Positions 26,656 through 35,736 of a DNA stretch of 64,000 nucleotides are shown here, piece after piece. The translations under genes were made by a program, and so were the position numbers. The notes under the pieces were generated by a model that was not told the DNA's origin, did not search any database, and saw only the letters and a program-made list of their open reading frames with translations. Origin of the DNA: Streptomyces catenulae (lineage in GTDB: Bacteria > Actinomycetota > Actinomycetes > Streptomycetales > Streptomycetaceae); contig NZ_JODY01000003.1 of the NCBI RefSeq assembly GCF_000718015.1, positions 372,001-436,000 of the forward strand, read 5' to 3'. The first letter of the stretch is position 1, and each line of letters opens with the position of its first letter.

Positions 26656-27489
26656 ATGAAGATCCTCATCAGCGCGGACATGGAGGGCGCCACCGGCGTC
26701 ACCTGGCCCGCCGATGTGCTGCCGGGCACGCCCCAATGGGAGCGCTGCCGCCATCTGTTCACCTCCGACGTCAACGCCGCGGCCACCGGCTTCCTCGCCG
26801 GGGGCGCCGACGAGGTGCTGATCAACGAGGCGCACTGGTCGATGCGGAACCTCCTGCTGGAACAGCTCGACGACCGCGTCCAGATGCTCACCGGCCGCCA
26901 CAAGTCCCTGAGCATGGTCGAGGGCGTCCAGCACGGCGACGTCGACGGCATCGCCTTCATCGGCTACCACACCGGCGCCGGCACCGAGGGCGTCCTCGCC
27001 CACACCTACCTCGCCAACTCCCTCACCGGCGTCTGGGTCAACGGCACCCGCGCCAGCGAGGGTTACCTCAACGCCCTCGTCGTCGCCGAGTACGGCGTCC
27101 CCGTCGTCCTCGTCACCGGCGACGACCGCACCTGCGTGGACGCCCGCGGCTACGCCCCCGACGCCCGTACCGTCGCGGTCAAGGACTACGTCTCCCGCTA
27201 CGCCGCCGTCTGCCGCCCCCCGGCCCGTACCGCCGCCGACATCCGGGAGGCCGCCCGCGAGGCCACCGCGCTCGCGGTCCGCCACGAGCCCGCGCGGGGC
27301 GGCCCGTTCCGGGTGGAGATGGAGTTCGACGCCGAGCACCTGGTCGGCGCCGCCTCCTGCGTCCCGGGCGTGGAGCGGTGCGGGGAGCGCCGCGTCGCCT
27401 ACACCAGCGACGACATGTACGAGGCGATCCGCTGCTTCAAGGCGGTCACCACCCTCGCCTCGTCCGCAGTGGAGGAGCAGTATGGCTGA
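26656..27489 (+). CDS. dppA: M55 family D-aminopeptidase (DppA type)
   Basis: 277 residues from an ATG at 26656. The N-terminus KILISADMEGATGV carries the Asp-x-Glu zinc ligands of DppA. NEAHWSMRN and GYHTGAGTEGVLAHT supply further ligand and active-site histidines, and the Glu-rich C-terminal half matches the family length of about 275. DppA-type enzymes release D-amino acids or cleave D-Ala-containing peptides, often from cell wall turnover. The stop overlaps the next gene by eight bases, so it is co-translated with the M20 peptidase. The annotated frame is open upstream to 26449, but the conserved N-terminus fixes the ATG. Confidence 0.88.
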   Translation: MKILISADMEGATGVTWPADVLPGTPQWERCRHLFTSDVNAAATGFLAGGADEVLINEAHWSMRNLLLEQLDDRVQMLTGRHKSLSMVEGVQHGDVDGIAFIGYHTGAGTEGVLAHTYLANSLTGVWVNGTRASEGYLNALVVAEYGVPVVLVTGDDRTCVDARGYAPDARTVAVKDYVSRYAAVCRPPARTAADIREAAREATALAVRHEPARGGPFRVEMEFDAEHLVGAASCVPGVERCGERRVAYTSDDMYEAIRCFKAVTTLASSAVEEQYG

Positions 27490-28822
27490 GCAGTACCAGG
27501 GGCCCGTCGACGACAAGGCCCTCGACGAGGTCGTCCGCTTCACCTCGGACCTGATCCGTATCGACACCACCAACCACGGCGACGGCACCTGCCGGGAGCG
27601 CCCGGCAGCCGAGTACGTCGCCGAGGCGCTGGCCGAGACCGGGCTCGAACCGACGCTGCTGGAGCGGACCCCGGGCCGCACCAACGTCGTCGCCCGGATC
27701 GAGGGCACCGACCCGTCGGCCGACGCCCTCCTCGTCCACGGCCACCTCGACGTCGTCCCCGCCGAGCCCGCCGACTGGACCGTGCACCCCTTCTCCGGTG
27801 AGGTCCGCGACGACGTGGTCTGGGGGCGGGGCGCCATCGACATGAAGAACATGGACGCGATGGTCCTCGCCACCGTCCGCCGCTGGGCCCGCGAGGGCGC
27901 CCGCCCCCGCCGCGACATCGTCCTCGCCTTCACCGCCGACGAGGAGGCCAGCGCCGAGGACGGCTCCGGCTTCCTCGCCGACGAGCACGGCGCGCTCTTC
28001 GAGGGCTGCACCGAGGGCATCAGCGAATCCGGCGCGTTCTCCTTCCACACCGACACCGGGCTGCACCTCTACCCCGTCGCCGCCGGGGAGCGCGGCACCG
28101 CCTGGCTCAAACTGACCGCCCACGGCCGCGCCGGACACGGCTCCAAGGTCAACCGCGCCAACGCCGTCACCCGCCTCGCCGCCGCGATCACCCGCATCGG
28201 CGAACACCGCTGGCCGGTCCGGCTGACCCCCACCGTCCGCGCCGCGCTCCGTGAACTCGCCGCCCTGCACGGCATCACCGACGCCGCCCCGGACGCACCG
28301 GACTTCGACGTCGACGCGCTCCTGGCCCGCCTCGGCACCGCCGCCGCCCTCGTCGAGCCCACCGTCCGCAACAGCGCCAACCCGACGATGCTGGACGCCG
28401 GTTACAAGGTCAACGTCATCCCCGGCAGCGCCGCCGCCCAGGTCGACGGCCGGGTCGTGCCCGGCGGCGAGGACGAGTTCCACGCCACCCTGGACCGCCT
28501 CACCGGACCCGACGTCGACTGGGCGATCGACCACGGCGAGGTCGCCCTCCAGGCACCCGTCGACTCGCCCGCGTTCGCGGGGATGCGCGCCGCGCTGGAG
28601 CGGTTCGACCCGGACGCCCACGTCGTGCCGTACTGCATGTCCGGTGGCACCGACGCCAAGCAGTTCTCCCGGCTCGGCATCACCGGCTACGGCTTCTCCC
28701 CGCTCAGGCTGCCGCCGGACTTCGACTACCAGGCGCTCTTCCACGGCGTGGACGAACGCGTCCCGGTCGACGCCCTGCACTTCGGCGTCCGCGTCCTGGA
28801 CCACTTCCTGCTCCGCGCCTGA
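27482..28822 (+). CDS. M20 family metallopeptidase
   Basis: 446 residues from an ATG at 27482 with GGAGGAG five bases upstream. The zinc motifs of M20 are visible: HGHLDVVP (His, Asp), GRGAIDMK (bridging Asp), TADEEASAEDGSG (Glu-Glu) and the late histidine near the C-terminus. The dimerisation domain is around GRAGHGSKVNRANAV. Such enzymes cleave peptides, N-acyl amino acids or carnosine-like dipeptides; the exact substrate cannot be read. It overlaps dppA and is probably part of a peptide-turnover operon. A 15-base perfect hairpin follows the stop. Confidence 0.9.
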   Translation: MAEQYQGPVDDKALDEVVRFTSDLIRIDTTNHGDGTCRERPAAEYVAEALAETGLEPTLLERTPGRTNVVARIEGTDPSADALLVHGHLDVVPAEPADWTVHPFSGEVRDDVVWGRGAIDMKNMDAMVLATVRRWAREGARPRRDIVLAFTADEEASAEDGSGFLADEHGALFEGCTEGISESGAFSFHTDTGLHLYPVAAGERGTAWLKLTAHGRAGHGSKVNRANAVTRLAAAITRIGEHRWPVRLTPTVRAALRELAALHGITDAAPDAPDFDVDALLARLGTAAALVEPTVRNSANPTMLDAGYKVNVIPGSAAAQVDGRVVPGGEDEFHATLDRLTGPDVDWAIDHGEVALQAPVDSPAFAGMRAALERFDPDAHVVPYCMSGGTDAKQFSRLGITGYGFSPLRLPPDFDYQALFHGVDERVPVDALHFGVRVLDHFLLRA

Positions 28823-28830
28823 CCGCCGCC

Positions 28831-28865
28831 GCGCGGCCGGTGCCCTGCCCGGGCACCGGCCGCGC
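28831..28865 (+). terminator. Hairpin after the M20 peptidase gene
   Basis: Arms GCGCGGCCGGTGCCC at 28831-28845 and its exact complement at 28851-28865 with a five-base loop, nine bases after the M20 stop. There is no T-run, as is usual in Streptomyces. It may end the dppA-M20 transcript or attenuate read-through into the S9 gene. Confidence 0.65.
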
Positions 28866-28936
28866 GGCCCCGCCACGTCCTCTCGTCCGCGCACCCACGA
28901 CCCGGCCCCGCCGGTGCACAAGGAGGAAGACCCCGC

Positions 28937-30949
28937 ATGGTGACCACGGCCCCCTACGGAGCCTGGACGTCCCCCGTGGACGCCCGGACCGTCGCCGCCC
29001 ACGACGGACGCCCCGCCTTCGTCGGCGTGATCGGCGACGAGGTCTGGTGGACCGCGCCGCGCCCCGCTGAGGGCGGCCGCCGGGCGCTCGTCCGCCGCCG
29101 CGCCGACGGCACGGAGGAATCCGTACTGCCCGCGCCCTGGAACGTCCGCAGCCGCGTCCACGAGTACGGCGGCCAGCCCTGGACCGGCACCGTCACCGAC
29201 CACGGACCGCTCGTCGTCTTCAGCCACTTCACCGACCAGCGCCTCTACGCCTACGCCCCCGACCGGGACGCGGCGCCCCGCCCCCTGACCCCGCTCTCAC
29301 CCGTCGGCGACGGACTGCGCTGGGCCGACCCGGTGCTCGTCGGCGACGAGGTGTGGTGCGTCCTGGAGGAGTTCACCGGCGACGGGCCCACCGACGTCCG
29401 CCGCCTCGTCGCCGCCGTCCCGCTCGACGGCTCCGCCGCCGAGGACCGTACGGCCGTCCGGGAGCTGAGCGACGACCGCCACCGCTTCGTCACCGGCCCG
29501 CGCCGCTCGCCCGACGGCCGCCACACCGCCTGGCTCGCCTGGGACCATCCGCGGATGCCCTGGGACGGCACCCTCGTGATGCTCGCGGACACCGCCGACG
29601 GGGAGTTCACCGACGTCCGCCCGATACTGGGCGACCTCGGACCGGACGCCCCCGCGCCCGGGAGGCGCGGCGAGTCCGTCGCGCAGATCGAGTGGGCCCC
29701 GGACGGCGCGCTGCTCTTCGCCTCCGACCGCGAGGGCTGGTGGGAGCTGTACCGCACGGAGATCGCCGACGGCCGCGTCAAGGAGCCCCGGCGGCTGTGC
29801 GCCGCCCGCCGGGAGGAGTTCGGCGGCCCGCTGTGGAACGTCGGCTCCCGCTGGTTCCTGCCCCTGGAGAGCGGCACCCTCGCCACCCTCCACGGCCACG
29901 GCACCACCACCCTCGGCATCCTCGACCCGGTCAGCGGCGACCTCGTCGACACCGCCGGACCCTGGACGGAGTGGGCCGCCCACCTCGCCGTCCACGGCAG
30001 CCGCGTCATCGGCGTCGCCGCCGGTGCCCGCACCGGCTACGAGATCGTCGAACTGGACACCTGCACCGGCCGCGCCCGCGTCCTCGCCCACCACCACACC
30101 GACGCCGTCGACCCGGCCTACTACCCGCGGCCCGAGGCCCGTACCTTCACCGGACCGGGCGGACGCGACGTCCACGCCCACCTCTATCCGCCGCACAACC
30201 CCGACCACACCGCGCCCGACGGGGAACTCCCGCCGTACGTCGTCTGGGCCCACGGCGGTCCCACCGGCCACTCGCCGCTCGTCCTCGACCTGGAGATCGC
30301 CTACTTCACCTCCCGCGGCATCGGCGTCGCCGAGGTCAACTACGGCGGCTCCACCGGCTACGGCAGGGAGTACCGCGAGCGGCTGCGCGGCGAGTGGGGC
30401 GTGGTCGACGTCGAGGACTGCGCCGCCGTCGCCCGGGCACTGGCCGACGAGGGCACCGCCGACCGCGCCCGGCTCGCCGTCCGCGGCGGCAGCGCCGGAG
30501 GCTGGACCACCGCCGCCTCGCTCACCACCACGGACCTGTACGCCTGCGGCACCATCAGCTACCCGATCCTGGACCTCGCGGGCTGGGCGACCGGCGAGAC
30601 CCACGACTTCGAATCGCGGTACCTGGAGTCCCTCATCGGCCCGCTCACGGAGGTCCCCGACCGCTACCGCGACCGCTCGCCGCTGCACCGCGCCGACCAC
30701 ATCAAGGCCCCGTTCCTGCTGCTCCAGGGCCTGGACGACGTCATCTGCCCGCCCACGCAGTGCGACCGCTTCCTCGCCGAGGTCGCCGGGCGCGGCATCC
30801 CGCACGCCTACCTCGCCTTCGAGGGCGAGGGCCACGGCTTCCGCCGCGCCGACACCATCATCCGCGCCCTGGAGTCCGAACTCGCCCTGTACGCCTACGC
30901 GTTCGGGGTGGCCCGCCCGGATCTGACCGCGCTCGACCTGCGGCACTGA
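28937..30949 (+). CDS. S9 family prolyl oligopeptidase / dipeptidyl aminopeptidase
   Basis: 670 residues from an ATG at 28937 with AAGGAGGA about ten bases upstream. The first 400 residues form a beta-propeller-like domain with repeats such as SPDGRHTAWLAWDHP. The C-terminal alpha/beta-hydrolase carries the nucleophile in RGGSAGGW (Ser near 519), the Asp in LQGLDDVICP and the His in EGEGHGFRR. No signal peptide, so cytoplasmic. Such enzymes trim short peptides, often after Pro or from the N-terminus. Its place after dppA and M20 fits intracellular peptide breakdown. A strong hairpin follows. Confidence 0.9.
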   Translation: MVTTAPYGAWTSPVDARTVAAHDGRPAFVGVIGDEVWWTAPRPAEGGRRALVRRRADGTEESVLPAPWNVRSRVHEYGGQPWTGTVTDHGPLVVFSHFTDQRLYAYAPDRDAAPRPLTPLSPVGDGLRWADPVLVGDEVWCVLEEFTGDGPTDVRRLVAAVPLDGSAAEDRTAVRELSDDRHRFVTGPRRSPDGRHTAWLAWDHPRMPWDGTLVMLADTADGEFTDVRPILGDLGPDAPAPGRRGESVAQIEWAPDGALLFASDREGWWELYRTEIADGRVKEPRRLCAARREEFGGPLWNVGSRWFLPLESGTLATLHGHGTTTLGILDPVSGDLVDTAGPWTEWAAHLAVHGSRVIGVAAGARTGYEIVELDTCTGRARVLAHHHTDAVDPAYYPRPEARTFTGPGGRDVHAHLYPPHNPDHTAPDGELPPYVVWAHGGPTGHSPLVLDLEIAYFTSRGIGVAEVNYGGSTGYGREYRERLRGEWGVVDVEDCAAVARALADEGTADRARLAVRGGSAGGWTTAASLTTTDLYACGTISYPILDLAGWATGETHDFESRYLESLIGPLTEVPDRYRDRSPLHRADHIKAPFLLLQGLDDVICPPTQCDRFLAEVAGRGIPHAYLAFEGEGHGFRRADTIIRALESELALYAYAFGVARPDLTALDLRH

Positions 30950-30956
30950 CCGCCGA

Positions 30957-30993
30957 CCGCCGGGCCGCCCCGTACGAGAGGGCGGCCCGGCGG
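30957..30993 (+). terminator. Hairpin terminator after the S9 peptidase
   Basis: Arms CCGCCGGGCCGCCC (30957-30970) and the exact complement (30980-30993) with a nine-base loop, directly after the stop at 30949. Confidence 0.75.
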
Positions 30994-31139
30994 ACCGCGG
31001 ACACGGGGGCGTGCGCGGGCACCGCTCCGGACGCCCGGGAATTCCCCCTGTTCCCGCCGTTGACACGCCACTTGGGCATCCCCGAGCATGAGCGCGCCGT
31101 TACCGACTGGTGGGTACGGCACGTCTCGTGGAGGTCCTC

Positions 31140-32990
31140 GTGCCCAGCGTCTTCCGCCCCGCGCACCGCCGCACCACCCGCCCCGCGCTCCGCACCGCCC
31201 TGACCGTGCTGACCGCCACGGCGCTCACCGCCCCCCTCGCCCTCGCCGCCCCGGCCACCGCCGCGCCCGCCGCCCCGTACACCGCCACCGCGCTGAAACT
31301 CACCGTCGACGCGGGCGGGCGCACCTGCACCGTGGACGCCGACCTCTACCGCCCGGCGGGTGTCGACGCGGCGCATCCGGCGCCCGCCGTGATGACCACC
31401 AACGGCTTCGGCGGCAGCAAGTCCGACGGCTCGACCGCCGCCACGGCCAAGGCGTTCGCGTCCCGCGGCTATGTCGCCCTCGCCTACTCCGGGCTGGGCT
31501 TCGGCAAGTCCGGCTGCCCGGTCTCGCTGGACGACCCCGAGATCGACGGCCGGGCGGCGAGTCAGCTGATCGACTTCCTCGCCGGGACCCGCGCCGCCGA
31601 CGACGGCACCCGCGTCGACTACGTCACCGAGGACCGCGCCGCCGACGGCGGCCCGGACCCGCGCGTCGGCATGATCGGCGGCTCCTACGGCGGCGCGATC
31701 CAGCTGGCCACCGCCGCCGTCGACCCCCGCGTCGACGCGCTCGTCCCCCTCATCACCTGGAACGACCTCTCGTACTCCCTCGACCCCAACAACGCGGGCC
31801 GCACCGACGGCGTGACCGGACCGGTCCCCGGGGCGTACAAGAAGGAGTGGACCGGCGGGTTCTTCCTGATAGGTGAGGCGCAGGGGCTGCTCAACCCCAG
31901 CCTGGACCCGTCCCGGATCGGCGGCGCGGGCTGTCTGCACTTCGTCGCCGACGCCTGCCGCACCAAGCGGCTGCTGGACTCCGGCAGTTACCCCGCCGAC
32001 CGCACCGCCGCGATGCTGAAGTACGCCCGCGGCGTCTCCCCGGTCTCCTACCTGAAGTCGGTCAAGGCGCCGACCCTGCTCGTCCAGGGCGAGGCCGACA
32101 CCCTCTTCAACCTCAACGAGGCGACCGCCACCTACCGCACCCTCAAGGCCCAGGGCACCGACACCAAGATGATCTGGCAGTCCTGGGGCCACAGCGGCGG
32201 CATGGCCGATCCCGCCCCCGGCGAACTCGACCTGGGCAAGGGCAACCTGGAGACCAGCTACGTCGGCCGCCGCATCCTGGCGTGGTTCGACCGCTACCTC
32301 CACCACCGCACCGGCACGGACACCGGCCCCGCGTTCGCCTACTACCGCGACTGGGCCGCCGACGGCGACCCGTACGGCACCGCCGACACCTTCCCGGCGG
32401 GCGGCGCCCGCAAGCTCTACCTCTCCGGCGACGGCCGACTCGTCGACAGCCGCGCGAAGGTGGTCCGCGGCAGCCGCGAGTACCGCAACTGGCTAATCCC
32501 CACCAGCCATTCGGAGAGCTCCCTCGCCGGGACGCTGGGCATGTCCGACCCCGCGCCGTACGACCTCCGCGGCACCGCCCTGGACTGGACGTCCGACCCG
32601 GTCGGCGACACCCCGCTGGACGTCGCGGGCATCCCCCGGGCGACGCTGAAGGTCGTCTCGCCCGCGGCCGAGCGGACCCAGCACAGCGCCGACGCCGCCG
32701 ACCGGCTGGTGCTCTTCGCCAAGCTCTACGACATCGCGCCCGACGGCTCCCGGACCCTGGTGCACCGCCTGGTGGCACCGGTACGGGTGCCGGACGCCAC
32801 CCGGGCGTTCACCGTCCAGCTCCCGGGCATCGTCCACCGCTACGCCCCGGGCCACCGGCTCCGCTTCACGATCGCCGCGAGCGACGGCGCGTACAAGGGA
32901 AACCGCGGCATCAAGCCGGTGACGGTCACCAGCGCACCCGGCGACACCGGCGTCCTCGAACTCCCCGTCGTCCAGGGGAGCGTGCGGTAG
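31140..32990 (+). CDS. Secreted CocE/NonD family hydrolase (X-Pro dipeptidyl-peptidase-like)
   Basis: 616 residues from a GTG at 31140 with GGAGGT six bases upstream; the frame is open to 31110 but without a ribosome site. A signal peptide spans about residues 1-40: basic start, hydrophobic TALTVLTATALTAPLALA, and Ala-x-Ala cleavage near APATAAPA. The alpha/beta-hydrolase domain has the nucleophile GGSYGGA, an acid in QGEADTLFN and the His in WGHSGG. The last 170 residues match the jelly-roll C-terminal domain of the X-Pro peptidase/CocE group. It probably acts outside the cell on esters or proline peptides. It is separated from the S9 gene by a terminator. Confidence 0.88.
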   Translation: MPSVFRPAHRRTTRPALRTALTVLTATALTAPLALAAPATAAPAAPYTATALKLTVDAGGRTCTVDADLYRPAGVDAAHPAPAVMTTNGFGGSKSDGSTAATAKAFASRGYVALAYSGLGFGKSGCPVSLDDPEIDGRAASQLIDFLAGTRAADDGTRVDYVTEDRAADGGPDPRVGMIGGSYGGAIQLATAAVDPRVDALVPLITWNDLSYSLDPNNAGRTDGVTGPVPGAYKKEWTGGFFLIGEAQGLLNPSLDPSRIGGAGCLHFVADACRTKRLLDSGSYPADRTAAMLKYARGVSPVSYLKSVKAPTLLVQGEADTLFNLNEATATYRTLKAQGTDTKMIWQSWGHSGGMADPAPGELDLGKGNLETSYVGRRILAWFDRYLHHRTGTDTGPAFAYYRDWAADGDPYGTADTFPAGGARKLYLSGDGRLVDSRAKVVRGSREYRNWLIPTSHSESSLAGTLGMSDPAPYDLRGTALDWTSDPVGDTPLDVAGIPRATLKVVSPAAERTQHSADAADRLVLFAKLYDIAPDGSRTLVHRLVAPVRVPDATRAFTVQLPGIVHRYAPGHRLRFTIAASDGAYKGNRGIKPVTVTSAPGDTGVLELPVVQGSVR

Positions 32991-33015
32991 CGGCGGGGGC
33001 GCGTCCACGGACCGT

Positions 33016-33060
33016 GCGCGCCGTCCGGTACCGCCGACCCGGCGGCGCCGGACGGCGCGC
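33016..33060 (+). terminator. Hairpin terminator after the CocE-type hydrolase
   Basis: Outer arms GCGCGCCGTCCGG (33016-33028) and exact complement (33048-33060), with an inner CCGCC/GGCGG stem. It starts 26 bases after the stop. Confidence 0.75.
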
Positions 33061-33161
33061 GCCACCCCTGCCGTCCCACCCGCCCCACCACGGCCGCGGC
33101 GCTCCGGCCGCCGTCCGCCCCCGGCTACCCCTGACCCCGCGCGCGGTGCCAGACTGCGCCC

Positions 33162-34571
33162 ATGGGGCAACGACACGGCGGGGAAACCGCGCAGGCATGG
33201 GCGGCGCTCGGCGGCGCCCCGGAGCTGACGGACCGTATCCGGTACACCGGACCACCAGGGCTGCTGCCCGCCCGGCTGCCGGTGCGGGAACTGGCCCGCG
33301 CCACGGTCGCCTGCTGCGCGCTGGCCGCCGCCGAACTCACCGCGCGCCGCACCGGCCGCCCCGTCCCCGCCGTCCGCGTCGACGAGGGCGCGGTGGCCAC
33401 CGCCTTCGTCAGCGAACGCCATCTGCGCATCGACGGCCGCGCCGCGTCCACCTTCGCCCCGCTCTCCCGCTTCTGGCGCACCGCCGACGGCTGGGTCCGC
33501 ACCCACGCCAACTACCCGCACCACCGCGAACGGCTGCTGCACGCCCTCGGCCTGCCCGCCACCGCCGATGTCGCCGATGTCGCCTCCGAACTCGCCGGAC
33601 GGCGCGCCGAGGAGGTCCAGGAGACGGTCTACGCGGCGGGCGGGCTGGCGGTCGCCGCCCGCACGCCCCGGGAGTGGGCGGTGCACGGCCAGGGCGCCAC
33701 CGTCGCCACCCATCCGCTCGTCACCCGCCAGCGCCTCGGCGCGAGCGCCCCGCCGCGCCGCCTGCCGCCCCTCACCGGCACCCCGCTGCTGCCCGCCGCG
33801 GGGCTGCGCGTCCTCGACCTCACCCGGGTCATCGCGGGCCCGGTCGCCACCCGGACGCTCGCACTGCTCGGCGCCGATGTGCTGCGGATCGACGCGCCGC
33901 AGCTGCCGGAGAGCCAGGACGCCCACGACGACACCGGGTTCGGCAAGCGCTCCACCTCCCTCGACCTGGGCTCCCGCACCGACCGGGCGGTCTTCGAGGA
34001 GCTGCTGTCCGCCGCGGACGTGGTGGTGACCGGCTACCGCCCCGGCTCCCTCGACCGCTTCGGTCTCGCCCCCGAGGCGCTGGTCGAACGCCGTCCGGGG
34101 CTGGTCCTCGCCCGGCTCTCCGCCTGGGGTGAGGACGGTCCCTGGGGCGGTCGCCGGGGCTTCGACAGCGTGGTCCAGGTGGCCACCGGCATCGCCCTCG
34201 TCGAGGCGGCCGCCGACGGCACGCCCGGCGCCCTGCCCGCCCAGGCGCTCGACCACGGCACCGGCTATCTGCTGGCCGCGGCGGTGCTGCGCTCCCTCAC
34301 CGAACAGGCCGAGACCGGCGACGCCCAGTTCACCACGCTCTCCCTGGCCCGCACCGCCCGCTGGCTGGTGCACGGCACGGACCGGGACGCCCCGCCCGGA
34401 CCCGCGGCCGACGGCGCGTACGACCCCGCGCACCATCTGCGGAGCACCGACAGCCCGGTGGGGCGGCTGCGGTACGCGGCCCCGCCCGTCACGTTCGACG
34501 GCGGGCCCACGGACTGGGCCACCCCGCCCGGACTGTGCGGCACGGACGCGCCCCGGTGGCGCGACGGCTGA
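33162..34571 (+). CDS. CoA transferase, CaiB/BaiF (family III) type
   Basis: 469 residues from an ATG at 33162 without a clear ribosome site. Family III CoA transferase features are seen in the second half: LRVLDLTRVIAGPVATRTLALLGADVLRID is the conserved N-terminal Rossmann-like start of the fold, followed by DLGSRTDRAVFEELLSAADVVVTGYRPG and LSAWGEDGPWGG. The N-terminal 200 residues (WAALGG...LPARLPVRELARAT, FAPLSRFWRTADGWVRTHANYPHHRERLL) look like a related, degenerate half, as in some Streptomyces members. The substrate is unknown. A GNAT gene starts 62 bases downstream. Confidence 0.82.
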   Translation: MGQRHGGETAQAWAALGGAPELTDRIRYTGPPGLLPARLPVRELARATVACCALAAAELTARRTGRPVPAVRVDEGAVATAFVSERHLRIDGRAASTFAPLSRFWRTADGWVRTHANYPHHRERLLHALGLPATADVADVASELAGRRAEEVQETVYAAGGLAVAARTPREWAVHGQGATVATHPLVTRQRLGASAPPRRLPPLTGTPLLPAAGLRVLDLTRVIAGPVATRTLALLGADVLRIDAPQLPESQDAHDDTGFGKRSTSLDLGSRTDRAVFEELLSAADVVVTGYRPGSLDRFGLAPEALVERRPGLVLARLSAWGEDGPWGGRRGFDSVVQVATGIALVEAAADGTPGALPAQALDHGTGYLLAAAVLRSLTEQAETGDAQFTTLSLARTARWLVHGTDRDAPPGPAADGAYDPAHHLRSTDSPVGRLRYAAPPVTFDGGPTDWATPPGLCGTDAPRWRDG

Positions 34572-34633
34572 CCACCGTGCCACGGCCCGGAAAGACCTGG
34601 CCGGACCTGCCCGCGGCTCCGTACGATCGGCCG

Positions 34634-35185
34634 ATGACCGCTGATCGTTATCTCGCGACGGGGCCCCGGGTGGGCATCCGCCACTTCACCCCGGACGACT
34701 GCGCGGAGTTCACCGCCCGGGCCCGGGAGAGCGCCGCGCTGCACCACCCGTGGCTCCAGCCGCCGGCCGACGACGACACCTACGCCGGGTACACCGCCAA
34801 GCTCCGCGAGCCGCTGCGCGAGGGCTTCCTGTTCTGCGAACGCGACGGCGGCGGCATCGCCGGATATCTGACGATCAACAACATCGTCCACGGCGCCTTC
34901 CGCTGCGGGGCGATCGGCTACGGCGGCTTCGCGCACACCGCCGGACGCGGTCTGATGGGCGAGGGCCTGCGGCTCGTCCTGCGGTACGCCTTCGACGTCC
35001 TCGGGCTGCACCGCCTGGAGGCCAACATCCAGCCCGGCAACGAACGTTCCCTCGCCCTGGTGAGCCGGGCCGGTTTCCGTCTGGAGGGGTTCTCGCCGGA
35101 CTTCCTCTTCATCGACGGCGCCTGGCGCGACCACGAACGCTGGGCGATCACCAGCGAGATGCTGCCGGAGGACGAGACGCCCTGA
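34634..35185 (+). CDS. GNAT N-acetyltransferase, RimJ/RimL type
   Basis: 183 residues from an ATG at 34634. TACGAT ends six bases before the start, which suggests a leaderless transcript with its own -10 box. The RimJ-like pattern is clear: N-terminal RHFTPDDCAEFTARARES, the AcCoA loop region GLMGEGLRLVLRYAFDVLGLHRLEANIQPGN in pieces, then SLALVSRAGFRLEGFSPDFLFIDGAWRDHERWA. Members acetylate protein N-termini or small molecules. It converges with the DUF6204 gene 19 bases away. Confidence 0.87.
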   Translation: MTADRYLATGPRVGIRHFTPDDCAEFTARARESAALHHPWLQPPADDDTYAGYTAKLREPLREGFLFCERDGGGIAGYLTINNIVHGAFRCGAIGYGGFAHTAGRGLMGEGLRLVLRYAFDVLGLHRLEANIQPGNERSLALVSRAGFRLEGFSPDFLFIDGAWRDHERWAITSEMLPEDETP

Positions 35186-35204
35186 CGGCTGTCCCCACGG
35201 GGCG

Positions 35205-35540
35205 TCAGCGGCCCTTCCGGTTGATCTTCATGGTGTCCATGTCCGTGGCCTTGGCCCGCAGATTGCGGTAGCCGTGCCCGGCCGCCCGCAGCGCCGTCTC
35301 CGCCTTCTCCTCGGCGAGCGCCGCCGCCATCTCCTCACCGTCCGCGGCGTCCGAGACGACGGTGTAGCGGTAGCTGAACGACACCAGCGCGGCGTCGTAG
35401 ACCAGCGACCCCTCGGGCGTGAACCGCAGCTGCGCCATCCCGTGGTCGGCCACCTCCGAGAGGAGGGTGGCGCGGGACGCCTCCGACAGGCGGTCCCAGT
35501 TGCCGCGGACGATCACTCGGTAGGTGTGCTGCGCTGCCAT
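35205..35540 (-). CDS. DUF6204 family protein
   Basis: 111 residues from an ATG at 35540. The sequence (TYRVIVRGNWDRLSE at the start, LVYDAALVSFSYRYTV in the middle, GYRNLRAKATDMDTMK at the end) fits the small actinobacterial DUF6204 family of soluble alpha/beta proteins of unknown function. No catalytic motif is visible. It is divergent from the oxidoreductase gene, sharing a 196-base region with AT-rich repeats. Confidence 0.78.
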   Translation of the reverse strand: MAAQHTYRVIVRGNWDRLSEASRATLLSEVADHGMAQLRFTPEGSLVYDAALVSFSYRYTVVSDAADGEEMAAALAEEKAETALRAAGHGYRNLRAKATDMDTMKINRKGR

Positions 35541-35657
35541 CGGCCCGACTTCCGTGTTCCGTGCGGTGCGCGGCGCCCGTCGCCCCGCATCCGTACCGTC
35601 CCGGCGCCGCCGGGAGGGCGCGGCCAGCGTAGACGTGCGGGCGCGGCGCCGCGCGCG

Positions 35658-35698
35658 AATTTCTCCGCCCGGAAATTTCTCCGGAGAGTTCGGGCGGA
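35658..35698. promoter_or_regulatory. AT-rich repeats between divergent genes, possible operator
   Basis: Two direct copies of AATTTCTCC (35658-35666, 35674-35682) overlap an inverted repeat TCCGCCCG / CGGGCGGA (35664-35671, 35691-35698) and a TCTCCGGAGA palindrome. It is located between DUF6204 and the oxidoreductase and stands out from the GC-rich surroundings. Confidence 0.4.
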
Positions 35699-35736
35699 CA
35701 CGGAATCATCTCCGATGGTTACTCGTTGTGACGAAC

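Noticed and set aside
35176..35208. Terminator between the convergent GNAT and DUF6204 genes
   Set aside because: Two short overlapping 6-7 base stems compete and neither is strong, so I did not list it as a terminator.
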